Below are positions 24,525-34,264 of a stretch of 64,000 nt of DNA, piece after piece (position 1 is the first letter of the stretch; each line of letters begins with the position of its first letter). The DNA is from Metabacillus kandeliae (GTDB taxonomy: Bacteria; Bacillota; Bacilli; Bacillales; Bacillaceae). The translations under genes and the position numbers were made by a program. Below the pieces are notes generated by a model. That model did not search any database. It saw nothing but the letters and a program-made list of their open reading frames with translations, and was not told the DNA's origin. The stretch lies in the NCBI RefSeq assembly GCF_021166585.1, contig NZ_JAJOZE010000011.1:51644-115643 (forward strand), in the 5' to 3' direction.

Positions 24525-25631
24525 ATGACAGAACAGACGATCATCCGCTTTGAGGATGTAACCATGACATTTGACAGCAGCACAGCTGTCCTCGACAAAG
24601 TAAGCTTCGAAATTGAGCGGGGGAAATTTTACACCCTTCTTGGCCCTTCAGGCTGCGGAAAAACGACGATTCTCAGATTGATTGCCGGATTTACGGAGCC
24701 TTCAGAAGGCAGCATTTATTTTAACGGAAAAGTGATTAATAAAATTCCAGCGAATAAACGCCAGGTGAATACAGTATTTCAGGATTATGCGCTTTTCCCG
24801 CACCTTGATGTTTACGAAAACGTAGCTTTTGGACTGCGAATTAAACGATTGAAGAACAATGATGTAGAAGCAAAAGTAAAAGAAGCCCTTCGATTTGTTA
24901 ACCTTGAAGGCTATGAGCACAGAAAAATCAGTGAGATGTCAGGCGGTCAGAGGCAGCGGGTTGCGATTGCAAGAGCGATTGTGAACGAACCTGAGGTTAT
25001 TCTTCTTGATGAGCCGCTGTCTGCCCTTGATTTAAAGCTCAGAACAGAGATGCAGTATGAGCTTCGCGAACTGCAGCGCCGTCTTGGCATTACGTTTATT
25101 TTCGTCACGCATGACCAGGAAGAAGCACTTGCGATGTCTGATGAAATTTTTGTACTAAACAAAGGCCGAATTGAACAGAGCGGAACGCCGACAGACATTT
25201 ACGATGAACCGATTAACCGTTTTGTGGCTGATTTTATCGGCGAGTCAAACATTGCACCGGGAAAAATGATCCGCGATTTCCAGGTGGAATTTGCCGGCCA
25301 GCAGTTTGAGTGCGTGGACAGGGGCTTAAACCCGAATGAATCGATTGAAGTGGTGATCCGTCCGGAGGATTTGGAAATTACCCGCAAGGAGCAGGGGAAG
25401 CTGCACGTGAAAGTGGATTCCCAGCTGTTCAGAGGGGTGCATTACGAAATTTGCTGCTATGACGAAGCTGGCAATGAGTGGCTTGTTCATTCAACGAAAA
25501 AAGCGGTTGTCGGCGACGAGATTGGATTAAGTTTTGATCCGGAAGCCATCCATGTTATGCGCTTTAATGAATCAGAAGAAGAGTTTGATAAGCGCCTGGA
25601 AGCATACAGTGAGGCCGGAAATGCAAAATAG
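24525..25631 (+). CDS. potA: Spermidine/putrescine ABC transporter ATPase
   Basis: This 368-residue ABC ATPase has Walker A GPSGCGKT (40-47), signature [14 protein letters not shown], Walker B VILLDEP, H-loop FVTHDQEE, then a C-terminal TOBE-type regulatory domain (~245-350). GGAGG precedes ATG by 6 bases. The stop is overlapped by potB. It energises polyamine import with PotB, PotC and PotD. Confidence 0.92.
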   Translation: MTEQTIIRFEDVTMTFDSSTAVLDKVSFEIERGKFYTLLGPSGCGKTTILRLIAGFTEPSEGSIYFNGKVINKIPANKRQVNTVFQDYALFPHLDVYENVAFGLRIKRLKNNDVEAKVKEALRFVNLEGYEHRKISEMSGGQRQRVAIARAIVNEPEVILLDEPLSALDLKLRTEMQYELRELQRRLGITFIFVTHDQEEALAMSDEIFVLNKGRIEQSGTPTDIYDEPINRFVADFIGESNIAPGKMIRDFQVEFAGQQFECVDRGLNPNESIEVVIRPEDLEITRKEQGKLHVKVDSQLFRGVHYEICCYDEAGNEWLVHSTKKAVVGDEIGLSFDPEAIHVMRFNESEEEFDKRLEAYSEAGNAK

Positions 25632-26415
25632 AGCGATACGAAACGTCTACTTTGCTCCTTATTTGCTCTGGATACTGCTATTTGTCGCGGCCCCGATCGC
25701 TCTTATTGTCTATTATTCATTGTTTGATATTGAAGGGCATTTTACCTTTCAAAACTATGCCAGCTTTTTCACACCTGTTTACTTAAGAATGACAATCAGT
25801 TCCTTTTGGTATGCTTTTCTGATTACGCTGTTTTCCCTGCTTGTTGCTTATCCGACAGCTTACTTACTGACAAAAACGAAGCATAAACAGCTGTGGATTC
25901 TGCTGATTATTTTGCCAACATGGATCAACCTGCTGCTGAAAACATATGCTTTTCTCGGCATTTTCGGGACATACGGACCGGCAAACGCTGTGCTAGAGAT
26001 GGTTGGAATCGGCCAGCAGCAGATTCTTTTCACAGATTTCAGCTTTGTTTTTGTTTCAGTGTATATTTTTATCCCATTTATGATTCTGCCGATCTTTAAC
26101 GCACTGGAGGAAATGAATCCGTCCTTGACAGCCGCGGCAAGAGATCTTGGCGCCTCTTCCTGGATGACGTTCCGGAGAGTGGTGTTTCCGCTTACGCTTG
26201 ATGGAGTAAAAGCGGGCTGCCAGGCAGTATTTATCCCGTCACTTTCCCTGTTCATGATTACGCGCCTTATTGCCGGAAACCGGGTTATTTCGCTTGGTAC
26301 AGCAATAGAACAGCATTTTCTTGTCACACAGGATTGGGGCATGGGGGCCACCATCGCGGTATTTTTAATCATCGCCATGGCTATTATTATGATTCTGACA
26401 GGGAACAGGAAGTGA
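25621..26415 (+). CDS. potB: Spermidine/putrescine ABC permease
   Basis: This protein is 264 residues from ATG 25621, which overlaps the potA stop by 11 bp; a longer frame reaching into potA is an artefact. It has six transmembrane helices and the EAA-type coupling loop [20 protein letters not shown] near residue 175. It is the first of two permease subunits. Confidence 0.9.
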   Translation: MQNRAIRNVYFAPYLLWILLFVAAPIALIVYYSLFDIEGHFTFQNYASFFTPVYLRMTISSFWYAFLITLFSLLVAYPTAYLLTKTKHKQLWILLIILPTWINLLLKTYAFLGIFGTYGPANAVLEMVGIGQQQILFTDFSFVFVSVYIFIPFMILPIFNALEEMNPSLTAAARDLGASSWMTFRRVVFPLTLDGVKAGCQAVFIPSLSLFMITRLIAGNRVISLGTAIEQHFLVTQDWGMGATIAVFLIIAMAIIMILTGNRK

Positions 26416-26425
26416 GGGCTGAAAA

Positions 26426-27229
26426 ATGAAAAAGAAAAAAGTTGGCTCAACCCTTTACCTCGTGCTCGTTTTTGCGATTTTGTATCTGCCGATTTTTTAT
26501 TTGATGTATTACTCGTTCAACAGCGGCGGAGATATGCATGATTTTGAAGGGTTTACCCTTGAATGGTATAAAGAAGTGTTTCAGGATACCCGCCTGATGA
26601 TTATTGTCTTAAATACACTGGTCATCGCCCTGCTTTCCTCTGCAATTGCAACGATTCTTGGAGTGATGGGGGCCATTGCTATTAACAATATGAAAAAGCG
26701 CCAGACGAAAAATACGTTTCTCAGTCTGAATAACGTGCTGATTGTAAGTCCCGATGTCATTATCGGTGCTTCTTTCCTGATCTTGTTTACGATTGCCGGT
26801 GTTAAGCTTGGCTTTATTTCCGTGCTCTTGTCTCATGTGGCCTTCAGTATTCCGATTGTTGTGCTGATGGTGCTGCCGAAGCTGCAGGAAATGAGCCCGA
26901 CGTTGATAGACGCTGCAAGGGACCTAGGTGCAAGCCGGTTTGAAGTGCTGTCAAAAGTCGTGCTGCCGTTTATTACACCAGGCATCTTCGCTGGATTTTT
27001 CATGGCCTTGACGTACTCGCTTGACGATTTTGCGGTTACGTTCTTTGTGACTGGAAACGGTTTTTCCACTTTATCCGTTGAAATTTATTCAAGAGCGCGT
27101 CAGGGGATCTCCCTGCCGATCAATGCTTTGTCAACGCTGATTTTTCTTGTCACCATCATCCTTGTGGTTGGCTACTACTTCCTGAATCAGCGGAATAAAC
27201 GGCCGAAAAGCGTGGTGGCTGTGAAATGA
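26426..27229 (+). CDS. potC: Spermidine/putrescine ABC permease
   Basis: This 267-residue permease has six helices and the coupling loop [20 protein letters not shown]. It is 10 bp after potB and overlaps potD by 4 bp (ATGA). It is the second membrane subunit of the polyamine importer. Confidence 0.9.
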   Translation: MKKKKVGSTLYLVLVFAILYLPIFYLMYYSFNSGGDMHDFEGFTLEWYKEVFQDTRLMIIVLNTLVIALLSSAIATILGVMGAIAINNMKKRQTKNTFLSLNNVLIVSPDVIIGASFLILFTIAGVKLGFISVLLSHVAFSIPIVVLMVLPKLQEMSPTLIDAARDLGASRFEVLSKVVLPFITPGIFAGFFMALTYSLDDFAVTFFVTGNGFSTLSVEIYSRARQGISLPINALSTLIFLVTIILVVGYYFLNQRNKRPKSVVAVK

Positions 27230-28299
27230 AGCAGCTTGTCCGTGCTTTTCTTGCCATTGTAGTAATCGCTCTTCTTTTGCAGTACGTCATTTCCGAAATG
27301 AATTCTTCTGAAGGCTATTCAGGCGGAAATACGCTGACCATTTACAACTGGGGCGATTACATTGATCCTGAACTGATTACTAAATTTGAGAAGGAGTCAG
27401 GAATAAAGGTCATCTATCAAACCTTTGACTCCAATGAAGCAATGATGACAAAAATCGCTCAGGGGGGAACCACCTTTGATGTTGCTGTACCTTCTGAATA
27501 TGCCATCAGCAAAATGAAGGAAGAGCATTTGCTGAAGCCGATTGATCAGTCAAAGCTTCCGAATTTGAAATATATTAATCACCGGTTCCTGAATTTATCC
27601 TTTGATCCCAGCAACAAATATTCCATTCCCTATTTCTGGGGAACGGTCGGGATTGTTTATAATCCAGACATGCTTCACGGCAAAAAGATTACCTCATGGA
27701 ATGATCTATGGGGCAAAGATTTGAAAAATCAAATCCTGCTGGCTGACGGAGCAAGGGAAGTAATGGGAATGGGTCTGAACAGCCTTCACTATTCCCTGAA
27801 TGATACAAAAGAGGCCCATTTGCAGCAGGCGAAGCAGAAGCTTGATAAGCTTACCCCGAATGTGAAAGCAATCGTCGGCGATGAAATCAAAATGCTGCTT
27901 GCCAATGAAGAAGCAGCAGTCGGTGTCGTCTGGTCCGGTGATGCCTCTGAAATTATGGGCGAGAATGATAAGCTGGATTATGTCGTCCCTGAGGAAGGCT
28001 CAAATCTTTGGTTCGATAACATGGTTATTCCGAAAACAGCGAATAATGTGGAAGGTGCCCACAAGTTCATCAACTTTATGCTGGATCCGAAAAATGCGGC
28101 TCAAAATGCTGAGTATGTCGGGTACTCCACGCCGAACGAAAAGGCGCTGAACTATTTGCCGAAGGAAATCGCAGAAGACAAGCGATTCTATCCTGATCCT
28201 GATGTAACGGATAAACTGGAGGTTTACCAGAACCTTGGGAAAAGAATGCTTGCTCATTACAACGAACTGTTCCTGGAGTTTAAAATGCATAAAAAATAA
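27226..28299 (+). CDS. potD: Spermidine/putrescine-binding protein, membrane-anchored
   Basis: This 357-residue solute-binding protein has TIYNWGDYIDPELI at the start of the mature domain, FDSNEAMMTKI, IPYFWGTVGIVYNP and LWFDNMVIPK, all PotD hallmarks. The N-terminus is a single hydrophobic helix (residues ~5-22) with no lipobox cysteine, so it is probably held by an uncleaved signal anchor rather than a lipid. A terminator follows immediately. Confidence 0.9.
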   Translation: MKQLVRAFLAIVVIALLLQYVISEMNSSEGYSGGNTLTIYNWGDYIDPELITKFEKESGIKVIYQTFDSNEAMMTKIAQGGTTFDVAVPSEYAISKMKEEHLLKPIDQSKLPNLKYINHRFLNLSFDPSNKYSIPYFWGTVGIVYNPDMLHGKKITSWNDLWGKDLKNQILLADGAREVMGMGLNSLHYSLNDTKEAHLQQAKQKLDKLTPNVKAIVGDEIKMLLANEEAAVGVVWSGDASEIMGENDKLDYVVPEEGSNLWFDNMVIPKTANNVEGAHKFINFMLDPKNAAQNAEYVGYSTPNEKALNYLPKEIAEDKRFYPDPDVTDKLEVYQNLGKRMLAHYNELFLEFKMHKK

Positions 28300-28304
28300 G
28301 AATG

Positions 28305-28340
28305 CGGCGAAACGGGAAATCCGTTTCGCCGTATTTTTTT
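28305..28340 (+). terminator. Terminator after potABCD
   Basis: An 11-bp perfect stem CGGCGAAACGG / CCGTTTCGCCG has a 5-base loop, followed by TATTTTTTT. Confidence 0.92.
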
Positions 28341-28423
28341 GCCAAAAATCTAGATAGTCTTATTCTCCCTTTTTTAGGGTTACGAGGCGTTTGGAGGAAG
28401 AAAGAGGGTATAAGCAATACGGT

Positions 28424-28438
28424 ATGCAAGCGCTAACA
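28424..28438 (+). promoter_or_regulatory. Consensus cre (CcpA) site before nagZ
   Basis: ATGCAAGCGCTAACA matches every defined position of WTGNAANCGNWNNCW. It lies 18 bp upstream of the start codon, just before the ribosome site, a position where CcpA would block transcription. Confidence 0.7.
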
Positions 28439-28456
28439 TTATAAGGAGGAATATTG

Positions 28457-30211
28457 ATGAAAAAATGGTTTCAGTGGCTTCTGATTGCTGTCCTCATGTT
28501 ACTTCTGCCTTCTGTCCCTCTTACTGCCGCTGCTCCTGCCAAGAATCATTCACTTTCAGCCCAAGCAGAGAAATACCTGTCGCAAATGTCTCCACGTGAA
28601 AAAATCGGCCAGATGGTCATGCCGGCAACATTCGATGATGAACGGCAAATGCCAAACAATCAAACTAAAGAAATCATTCAAAAATATAAAGCAGGCTCGG
28701 TCATCCTTTTCGGAAAGCGCAGCAAAAAGACAACCGTCCGCTATAATAACCAGCTGCAGGAATGGGCAAAAGGCAAAAATGGAAGCGGCATCCCGCTTTT
28801 CATTGGAGCTGATTTCGAATACGGCGCAGCCGATCTTGGACTTGGTGCTGTCCAGCGCTATCCTGATGAATCCACCATGTTTCCCAGGCAAATGGGAACA
28901 GGTGCCACAAAAAGCGAAAGAGCTGCACAGAAAGTTTCAAAGATTACCGCAATCGAAGCAAAAGCGCTCGGCGTGAACTGGAATTTCTCACCGCTTGCTG
29001 ATGTGAACACAAATCCTGAAAATCCAGTGATCGGCGTCAGATCCTTCGGCAGCCACCCTGACCTTGTCTCCAAAATGACAGCGGCACAGGTAAGGACACT
29101 TCAAGGAGAAGGAATCATGTCTTCTGCCAAGCATTTTCCCGGACATGGCAATACGGGCACTGATTCGCACACAGGGCTTCCTGAAGTAAAAGACAGCTTA
29201 GCAGATCTCGAAAAAACAGCGTTGCCCCCATTTAAGTCTGCTATAAAAAGCGGTGTTAGCTCTATCATGACAGCGCATGTGATCGTGGACGCGATCGATC
29301 CGAAGCTGCCTGCCACTCTTTCTCCTAAAGTTCTGAATGGCTTTTTAAGAGATAAGCTTCATTTTAAAGGGATTATCATTACTGATGCGATGAACATGGG
29401 TGCAATTAAAAATAATTACGGAGCAGGAGAAGCTGCCGTCATGGCGGTGAAAGCTGGAGCCGATATGATTATGGCAACAGGCACCTATGAAGAACAAGTG
29501 GAAACCTTTCAATCTCTTTACGATGCCTACCTTGACGGAGAAATACCAAACAAGCGGCTCGACAGCAGTGTGAAACGAATTTTAATAAAAAAGCTGGAGT
29601 ACAAACTTTTTCAGCAAAAGCCCGCTTCAGTCAGCAAGGCACTAAAAACCGTCGGCAGCAAGCAGCATATGAAGATAGCGAAAAGCATTGCAGCTCAATC
29701 GATTACACTTTTGAAAGATAATTCCGTTCTGCCTTTAAAGAAAAATGCAGGAAAGAAGACGATGATTGCGAGTGTGGTACAGGCAGATACGATGGCAAAT
29801 GAAGTGAAAAGAGTTTCCAATGACAAGGTGATGCAGTGGCAGTCAGAATCACAGGAGCCCACCTCTGAAGAAATTCAGAAAGCTGCAGCCATTGCGAAGG
29901 ATGCTGACCGCATCATCGTCGGCACTCATTCCAAAGGGCAGCTGCCAAAGGCTCAGGCCCAGCTGGTGGAAGCCCTGAAAAAGACGGGGAAACCGGTGAT
30001 TGCCGTTTCGCTCGGTCTCCCGTATGACATCAAAGATTATGAGAAAAGCGCTGACGCTTATCTCGCTTCCTATGCTCTCGACAAATGGCTCGAAGGAAAC
30101 ATGAATTCCATTGAAGCGGCCGTCGATGTCATCTACGGCAAACAGCCCGGCGGCACACTGCCTGTGGATATACCCGGCAGCTATCCGTATGGAGCAGGCA
30201 TGAAATACTAA
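28457..30211 (+). CDS. nagZ: Secreted GH3 beta-N-acetylhexosaminidase (NagZ/YbbD-like)
   Basis: ATG 28457 follows AAGGAGGA by 8 bases. The ~584-residue protein has a signal peptide (hydrophobic to ~residue 20, AAA region) with no lipobox. The GH3 catalytic domain shows the NagZ-specific KHFPGHGNTGTDSH (225-238), carrying the His/Asp acid-base dyad, and nucleophile D310 in TDAMNMG. A second C-terminal domain (~410-580) starts QSITLLKDNSVLP, as in Bacillus YbbD/NagZ. It releases GlcNAc from muropeptide sugars outside the cell. It is monocistronic and cre-controlled. Confidence 0.9.
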   Translation: MKKWFQWLLIAVLMLLLPSVPLTAAAPAKNHSLSAQAEKYLSQMSPREKIGQMVMPATFDDERQMPNNQTKEIIQKYKAGSVILFGKRSKKTTVRYNNQLQEWAKGKNGSGIPLFIGADFEYGAADLGLGAVQRYPDESTMFPRQMGTGATKSERAAQKVSKITAIEAKALGVNWNFSPLADVNTNPENPVIGVRSFGSHPDLVSKMTAAQVRTLQGEGIMSSAKHFPGHGNTGTDSHTGLPEVKDSLADLEKTALPPFKSAIKSGVSSIMTAHVIVDAIDPKLPATLSPKVLNGFLRDKLHFKGIIITDAMNMGAIKNNYGAGEAAVMAVKAGADMIMATGTYEEQVETFQSLYDAYLDGEIPNKRLDSSVKRILIKKLEYKLFQQKPASVSKALKTVGSKQHMKIAKSIAAQSITLLKDNSVLPLKKNAGKKTMIASVVQADTMANEVKRVSNDKVMQWQSESQEPTSEEIQKAAAIAKDADRIIVGTHSKGQLPKAQAQLVEALKKTGKPVIAVSLGLPYDIKDYEKSADAYLASYALDKWLEGNMNSIEAAVDVIYGKQPGGTLPVDIPGSYPYGAGMKY

Positions 30212-30218
30212 ATGAGAG

Positions 30219-30250
30219 AACCTCCCGAAGTTTTGGGAGGTTTTTATTTG
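30219..30250 (+). terminator. Terminator after nagZ
   Basis: Stem AACCTCCC (30219-30226) / GGGAGGTT (30235-30242) is followed by TTTATTTG. Confidence 0.88.
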
Positions 30251-30278
30251 TTATAGAAGAATGTTGGTTTTTATGCAC

Positions 30279-30333
30279 CTGCAGATTGGAGCGGCAGACG
30301 GGAAGCCCAACGCCTGCGAACTGAAATCAACAG
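30279..30333 (+). repeat. Deleted remnant of the 130-bp element, copy F
   Basis: Both ends are recognisable (CTGCAGATTGGAGCGGCAG and CGCCTGCG...AAATCAACAG) but about 75 bp of the palindromic core are missing, leaving 55 bp. Confidence 0.6.
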
Positions 30334-30431
30334 AAAAATGAACAGTGCCGTATTGAAAATGCGCCGTTTAAAAGTATTTTAAAAATAAACAAGTATACTA
30401 ATAAGAAGGTCTATATATAGGAGAGAATGGT

Positions 30432-31115
30432 ATGCGGATATTGATTGTAGAGGACGACAAGCCGCTGTTGGAAGGAATTGCGGCACTTCTGATGGAGGAA
30501 AACTATCAGGTTGATTTTTCGCTTTCAGGCGATGAAGGCTATTTTATGGCTTCACATGCTATTTATGACGCCATTGTGCTGGATATCATGCTCCCTGAAA
30601 TGAACGGCGTTGAGATCGTCAAAGAGCTGCGGAACAATCAGGTGAATACCCCTGTTCTATTTCTGACAGCAAAAGACAGTATAGATGACAGGGTAAAGGG
30701 GCTTGATGCCGGAGCCAACGATTATTTAATCAAGCCGTTTGCCGCACCGGAGCTTCTTGCCCGCCTGCGTGTGCTTCTCAGGCAAAATGAACAGCAGGAC
30801 AAAGGTTTTCTCTCTTACGGTCCGATCCGGCTGAAAGAGGATGGCACAGAAGCCTTTGCAGGCGAGCAGCCGCTCCATTTAACAGTAAAAGAAATGCAGC
30901 TGCTGGAATATTTTTTAAGAAACAAAGAGCAGATTCTTATAAGGGATCAGATTTTTAACAGATTATGGGGATTTTCCTCGGAAGCGGGCGTCGGAGTTGT
31001 GGATGTATATGTTCATCATCTCCGCAAGAAGCTTGCAAAATGCCAATGTGATCAATATTTAAAAACCATCAGGGGAGTCGGCTTCATGCTGAAGGGTGAT
31101 ACAGAGAATGTTTAA
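30432..31115 (+). CDS. OmpR-family response regulator
   Basis: This 227-residue protein has a receiver domain with acidic pocket (EDD at 7-9), phospho-acceptor D51 (IVLDIMLPEMNG) and switch lysine in FLTAKD, plus an OmpR-type winged helix (~130-225) with VVDVYVHHLRKKL and TIRGVGFML. Its stop overlaps the start of the sensor kinase gene. Target genes cannot be told; the MFS gene downstream is a candidate. Confidence 0.92.
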   Translation: MRILIVEDDKPLLEGIAALLMEENYQVDFSLSGDEGYFMASHAIYDAIVLDIMLPEMNGVEIVKELRNNQVNTPVLFLTAKDSIDDRVKGLDAGANDYLIKPFAAPELLARLRVLLRQNEQQDKGFLSYGPIRLKEDGTEAFAGEQPLHLTVKEMQLLEYFLRNKEQILIRDQIFNRLWGFSSEAGVGVVDVYVHHLRKKLAKCQCDQYLKTIRGVGFMLKGDTENV

Positions 31116-32382
31116 AAAGACCCGCCTTCATCTTGTGCTATGGAACGCGCTGATCTTCTTTCTTGTGCTTCTCGCTTTTGGAATAGCGATGTACTTTTAT
31201 ATGGATCGGGTGCTTCTCAGGGAGACGGATCAAAAGCTTTTAGGGATCGCGGAGCAAATGAACAGGGAAGGATTCAAAGGGATCAGGGGAGAGCATGCGC
31301 ACGAGCGGGAGATTGACCGCGGCAAAGTAGCTTATCTTTTTTGGAAGAAGGATAAATTTGTCGGCATGTTTCCTGAAAAGGCCCTGTTTACATCAGACTT
31401 GGATGATTTAACACCAGGCGGCAAAGAACCTGAGACAAGGACCGTTGAGGGAGAGACGTACAGGACGCTGACTGTCAGCGCACCGCCTGGCATACAGGGT
31501 GATTTCGATAAGGACGAAGATGATATAGCAGATAAAGTCATGCTTGTCCTGAGCATCGATGCTGAAACAAATGCCCTTGATGAGCTGCTGAAGCTGATAT
31601 TGAGCGGCATTGCCGTCTCTCTGGCCGTTTCTTTAACAGCCGGTTCTTTTTTAGCGTGGCTCTCTTTAAAACCGATTCAAAAATCATGGGAAAAGCAGGC
31701 GCAGTTCGCCCAGGATGCTTCCCATGAACTTAGAACACCGCTTGCTGTTCTTCAGACACAGCTTGAGCTGCTGTTCCGGAAGCCGGGGCACACAATTGAA
31801 GAGGAAAGCGAAGGAATTTATAAAAGCTTGAACGAAGTGAAGCGGATGAACAAGCTTGTCGGCGATCTTTTAACTCTTTCAAGGGCAGATTCGAACGAGC
31901 GGCTGATTGAAAAAAAGAGCTTTGATATCGGAGAACTCGTATCTTTTGTAGCCGAACAGTTTCAGCCGATTGCGGAGCTGAAGGAAATCACCCTGAAGTG
32001 CACCGCAGAACCTCTGCATTTCACAGGCGACAAGGACAGGCTTCATCAGCTGCTGTTAATCTTACTGGATAACGCAGTGAAATACACAGGGGAAAAGGGG
32101 CAGGTTGCTATTTCCTGCAAAAAGGAAGCACATGCTGTTCAAATTGAAGTGAAGGACAGCGGCATCGGCATACCGGAAGGCGATCTGCCGAAAATCTTTG
32201 ACCGCTTTTACCGCAGCGACAAAAGCAGGACAAGGAAAGAAGGCGGCACAGGCCTTGGCTTGTCGATCGCAGAATGGATTGTAAAAGCTCATAAAGGGGA
32301 CATTAAAGCAGTCAGCACCGTTGGAAAAGGAACAGCCTTCATTGTCAGGCTTCCAATAGGAAAGCAAAGCAGCACGCTGTAG
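31108..32382 (+). CDS. Sensor histidine kinase
   Basis: ATG 31108 overlaps the response regulator stop. The ~424-residue protein has membrane helix 1 near residues 8-30, an extracellular loop rich in acidic residues (FDKDEDDIADK), helix 2 near 160-182, H-box SHELRTPL with H206, and a C-terminal ATPase domain with N box DNAVKYT, GIGIPEGDLPKIFDRFYR and GGTGLGLSI. The highly acidic loop could bind cations or cationic peptides, which is speculation. Confidence 0.92.
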   Translation: MFKKTRLHLVLWNALIFFLVLLAFGIAMYFYMDRVLLRETDQKLLGIAEQMNREGFKGIRGEHAHEREIDRGKVAYLFWKKDKFVGMFPEKALFTSDLDDLTPGGKEPETRTVEGETYRTLTVSAPPGIQGDFDKDEDDIADKVMLVLSIDAETNALDELLKLILSGIAVSLAVSLTAGSFLAWLSLKPIQKSWEKQAQFAQDASHELRTPLAVLQTQLELLFRKPGHTIEEESEGIYKSLNEVKRMNKLVGDLLTLSRADSNERLIEKKSFDIGELVSFVAEQFQPIAELKEITLKCTAEPLHFTGDKDRLHQLLLILLDNAVKYTGEKGQVAISCKKEAHAVQIEVKDSGIGIPEGDLPKIFDRFYRSDKSRTRKEGGTGLGLSIAEWIVKAHKGDIKAVSTVGKGTAFIVRLPIGKQSSTL

Positions 32383-32398
32383 GCATGCTGCTTTTTTG
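32366..32398 (+). terminator. Terminator after two-component operon
   Basis: AAAGCAGCA (32366-32374, inside the kinase gene end) pairs with TGCTGCTTT (32386-32394), followed by TTT. Confidence 0.7.
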
Positions 32399-32524
32399 TT
32401 TTTAGATTTGGTTATATTAAGAAAACGAGAAGCTCGTATCTAATCAGTCACAGTCAAAGGTGTTTGATCCAAAAAAGTTAGGGTAATGTTATTTAGTTAT
32501 GAGAAAGAAGGAGGAAAAAGAAAA

Positions 32525-33874
32525 TTGAATGATGTGAAAGATTTGGACAGTGCCCCGCTGAATAAATTTCATTTTAAAATAACGGCGCTGACCTTTGGAG
32601 CGAATTTTTCAGACGGCTACAGCCTCGGCGCCATAGGAACAGCGCTTGCCTTAATCGGCCCTCAGATGAATCTAGGTTCATCGTGGATGGGTCTGCTCGG
32701 AAGCTCAGCGCTTATTGGGATTTTTCTCGGCTCTATCCTGCTGGGACGTCTTGGGGATGCCATTGGCAGGCAGAAATTATATTTATATGATTTTTTACTT
32801 TTAGCTATTGCTTCAGCTCTTCAATTTTTCGTACAGGGCCCTGTTGAACTTTTCATCCTGCGGCTGATTATCGGATTTTGCATTGGAGCTGACTATGCGA
32901 TCGGGCCTGCGCTCGTATCTGAGTTTGTACCCAAAAAACACCGCGGCAGCCTGCTCGGAACATTAACCGTTATGTGGACAGTCGGATATGTTGCTGCTTA
33001 TTTTGCAGGAACATTGCTTGCCCAGGCTGGACCTGATTCCTGGCGCTGGCTTCTTGCAAGCAGCACACTGCCGGCGATTCTCGTCCTGATTCTCAGAATC
33101 GGCACGCCTGAATCCCCTAGATGGCTGATGTCCAAGGGAAGGATTGAAGAAGCAAAGGCCATTATTCATAAATATATCGGGGCAAATGTGAGTATTCATG
33201 AAGTCAAAAAAGAGAGCAGGACACTTGGTTTCATGGATCTTTTTCGCAAAAAGTACGCTGTCCGCACTGCTTTTGCGGCACTGTTTTATATTTGCAACGT
33301 GCTGCCTTATTTTGCAATCTATACCTTTCTCCCGCTTATCCTGGAACAGATGAAAATAAAAGATGAGTTTCTCGGAAATGTTCTTCTTAATGGCTTTCTT
33401 CTCCTTGGAGGAATAGCAGGGCTTTGGTTCCTGCATAAAATGACGCGGCGAAAATTCACAATCGGATCCTTTGTGATTCTTGCAGCCAGTTTGTCTTTGC
33501 TCGGCATATGGCCAAACGGTCCTTTTCTTTACATGATGCCGTTCTTTCTGCTCTTTACCTTTGTCATGTCAGGTTTCTCAAATATTACCCAGGTGTACCC
33601 GGCAGAGCTTTTTCCAACAGAAATCAGAGGTTCCGGCATCGGCCTTGCCAATGGCTTAAGCAGAATTGGAGCAGCCATTGGGACGTTTTTTCTTCCGGTC
33701 AGCATGGAATCAATTGGACTCGGGCCCTCAATGCTTTGGCTTGCAGGCGTATTATTAATCGGTGCGGTCGTTTCGATTGCCTGGGCACCTGAAACCGGAG
33801 ATGTTTCTTTGGATGATGCAGCCAAGGATGCAGAGGGGAAGAGGCTTGGACACGGGAGTCCGCAGGAAGGATAA
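32525..33874 (+). CDS. MFS transporter (sugar-porter-like)
   Basis: TTG 32525 is preferred because AGGAGG lies ~10 bases before it; an in-frame ATG at 32486 lacks a ribosome site. The ~449-residue protein has 12 helices and MFS signatures GRLGDAIGRQK, RLIIGFCIGADYAIG, PESPRWL and ELFPTEIRGSGIGL, typical of the sugar/aromatic-acid porter group. The substrate is unknown. It has its own terminator. Confidence 0.85.
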   Translation: MNDVKDLDSAPLNKFHFKITALTFGANFSDGYSLGAIGTALALIGPQMNLGSSWMGLLGSSALIGIFLGSILLGRLGDAIGRQKLYLYDFLLLAIASALQFFVQGPVELFILRLIIGFCIGADYAIGPALVSEFVPKKHRGSLLGTLTVMWTVGYVAAYFAGTLLAQAGPDSWRWLLASSTLPAILVLILRIGTPESPRWLMSKGRIEEAKAIIHKYIGANVSIHEVKKESRTLGFMDLFRKKYAVRTAFAALFYICNVLPYFAIYTFLPLILEQMKIKDEFLGNVLLNGFLLLGGIAGLWFLHKMTRRKFTIGSFVILAASLSLLGIWPNGPFLYMMPFFLLFTFVMSGFSNITQVYPAELFPTEIRGSGIGLANGLSRIGAAIGTFFLPVSMESIGLGPSMLWLAGVLLIGAVVSIAWAPETGDVSLDDAAKDAEGKRLGHGSPQEG

Positions 33875-33888
33875 TAAGGAATAAAATT

Positions 33889-33929
33889 AAAACCCCCAGC
33901 AGGCTTAAAAAGTTTGCTGGGGGTTTTTG
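33889..33929 (+). terminator. Terminator after MFS gene
   Basis: A strong 12-bp stem AAAACCCCCAGC / GCTGGGGGTTTT is followed by TGTTTG. It can act on both strands. Confidence 0.88.
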
Positions 33930-33940
33930 TTTGCCATAGC

Positions 33941-34150
33941 TCATCGCGATTCTTTTGGCGGCTGGCATACATCACATTTCCGCTGGTTTTTGTTTTTGAA
34001 TTTAGTAAATGTTTTTTCAAAGGTATTGCCGCAGGCACATTGAAATTGCAGCTTTTGAGAAAAACCATGGTATTCCGTTGAAAGGAGTTTACTATCTGAA
34101 TTTTTTTCAACAAATTCTCTGATTTCACTGATTGTCCATCTTTTGTTCAT
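33941..34150 (-). CDS. Small zinc-ribbon protein of unknown function
   Basis: ATG 34150 is chosen; GGAGG lies ~9 bases upstream. The ~69-residue protein has a helical N-terminus (WTISEIREFVEKNS) and then a four-cysteine ribbon, CAC...CDVC, which would bind one zinc. The pattern resembles DNA-binding ribbons found beside phage or homing endonucleases, but no such partner is present. It is a lone minus-strand gene. Confidence 0.6.
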   Translation of the reverse strand: MNKRWTISEIREFVEKNSDSKLLSTEYHGFSQKLQFQCACGNTFEKTFTKFKNKNQRKCDVCQPPKESR

Positions 34151-34264
34151 CTGTTCCACCTCCATATGCGGAGGCTTTCATGGCTTCCGTATATTGATCC
34201 GTATATTATAACATGAACGGCTGCTCTATTAAATGGAAGGAGGGAAACTAAGAGTCCATCTGCA

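Noticed and set aside
24525..25631. potA as the missing ATPase of the 60.5-kb sugar importer
   Set aside because: It is locked in the potABCD operon; sugar importers of this type in Bacillus usually share an MsmX ATPase.
33941..34150. Homing endonuclease or phage remnant suggested by the zinc ribbon
   Set aside because: No nuclease domain, integrase or attachment-like duplication is visible around it.
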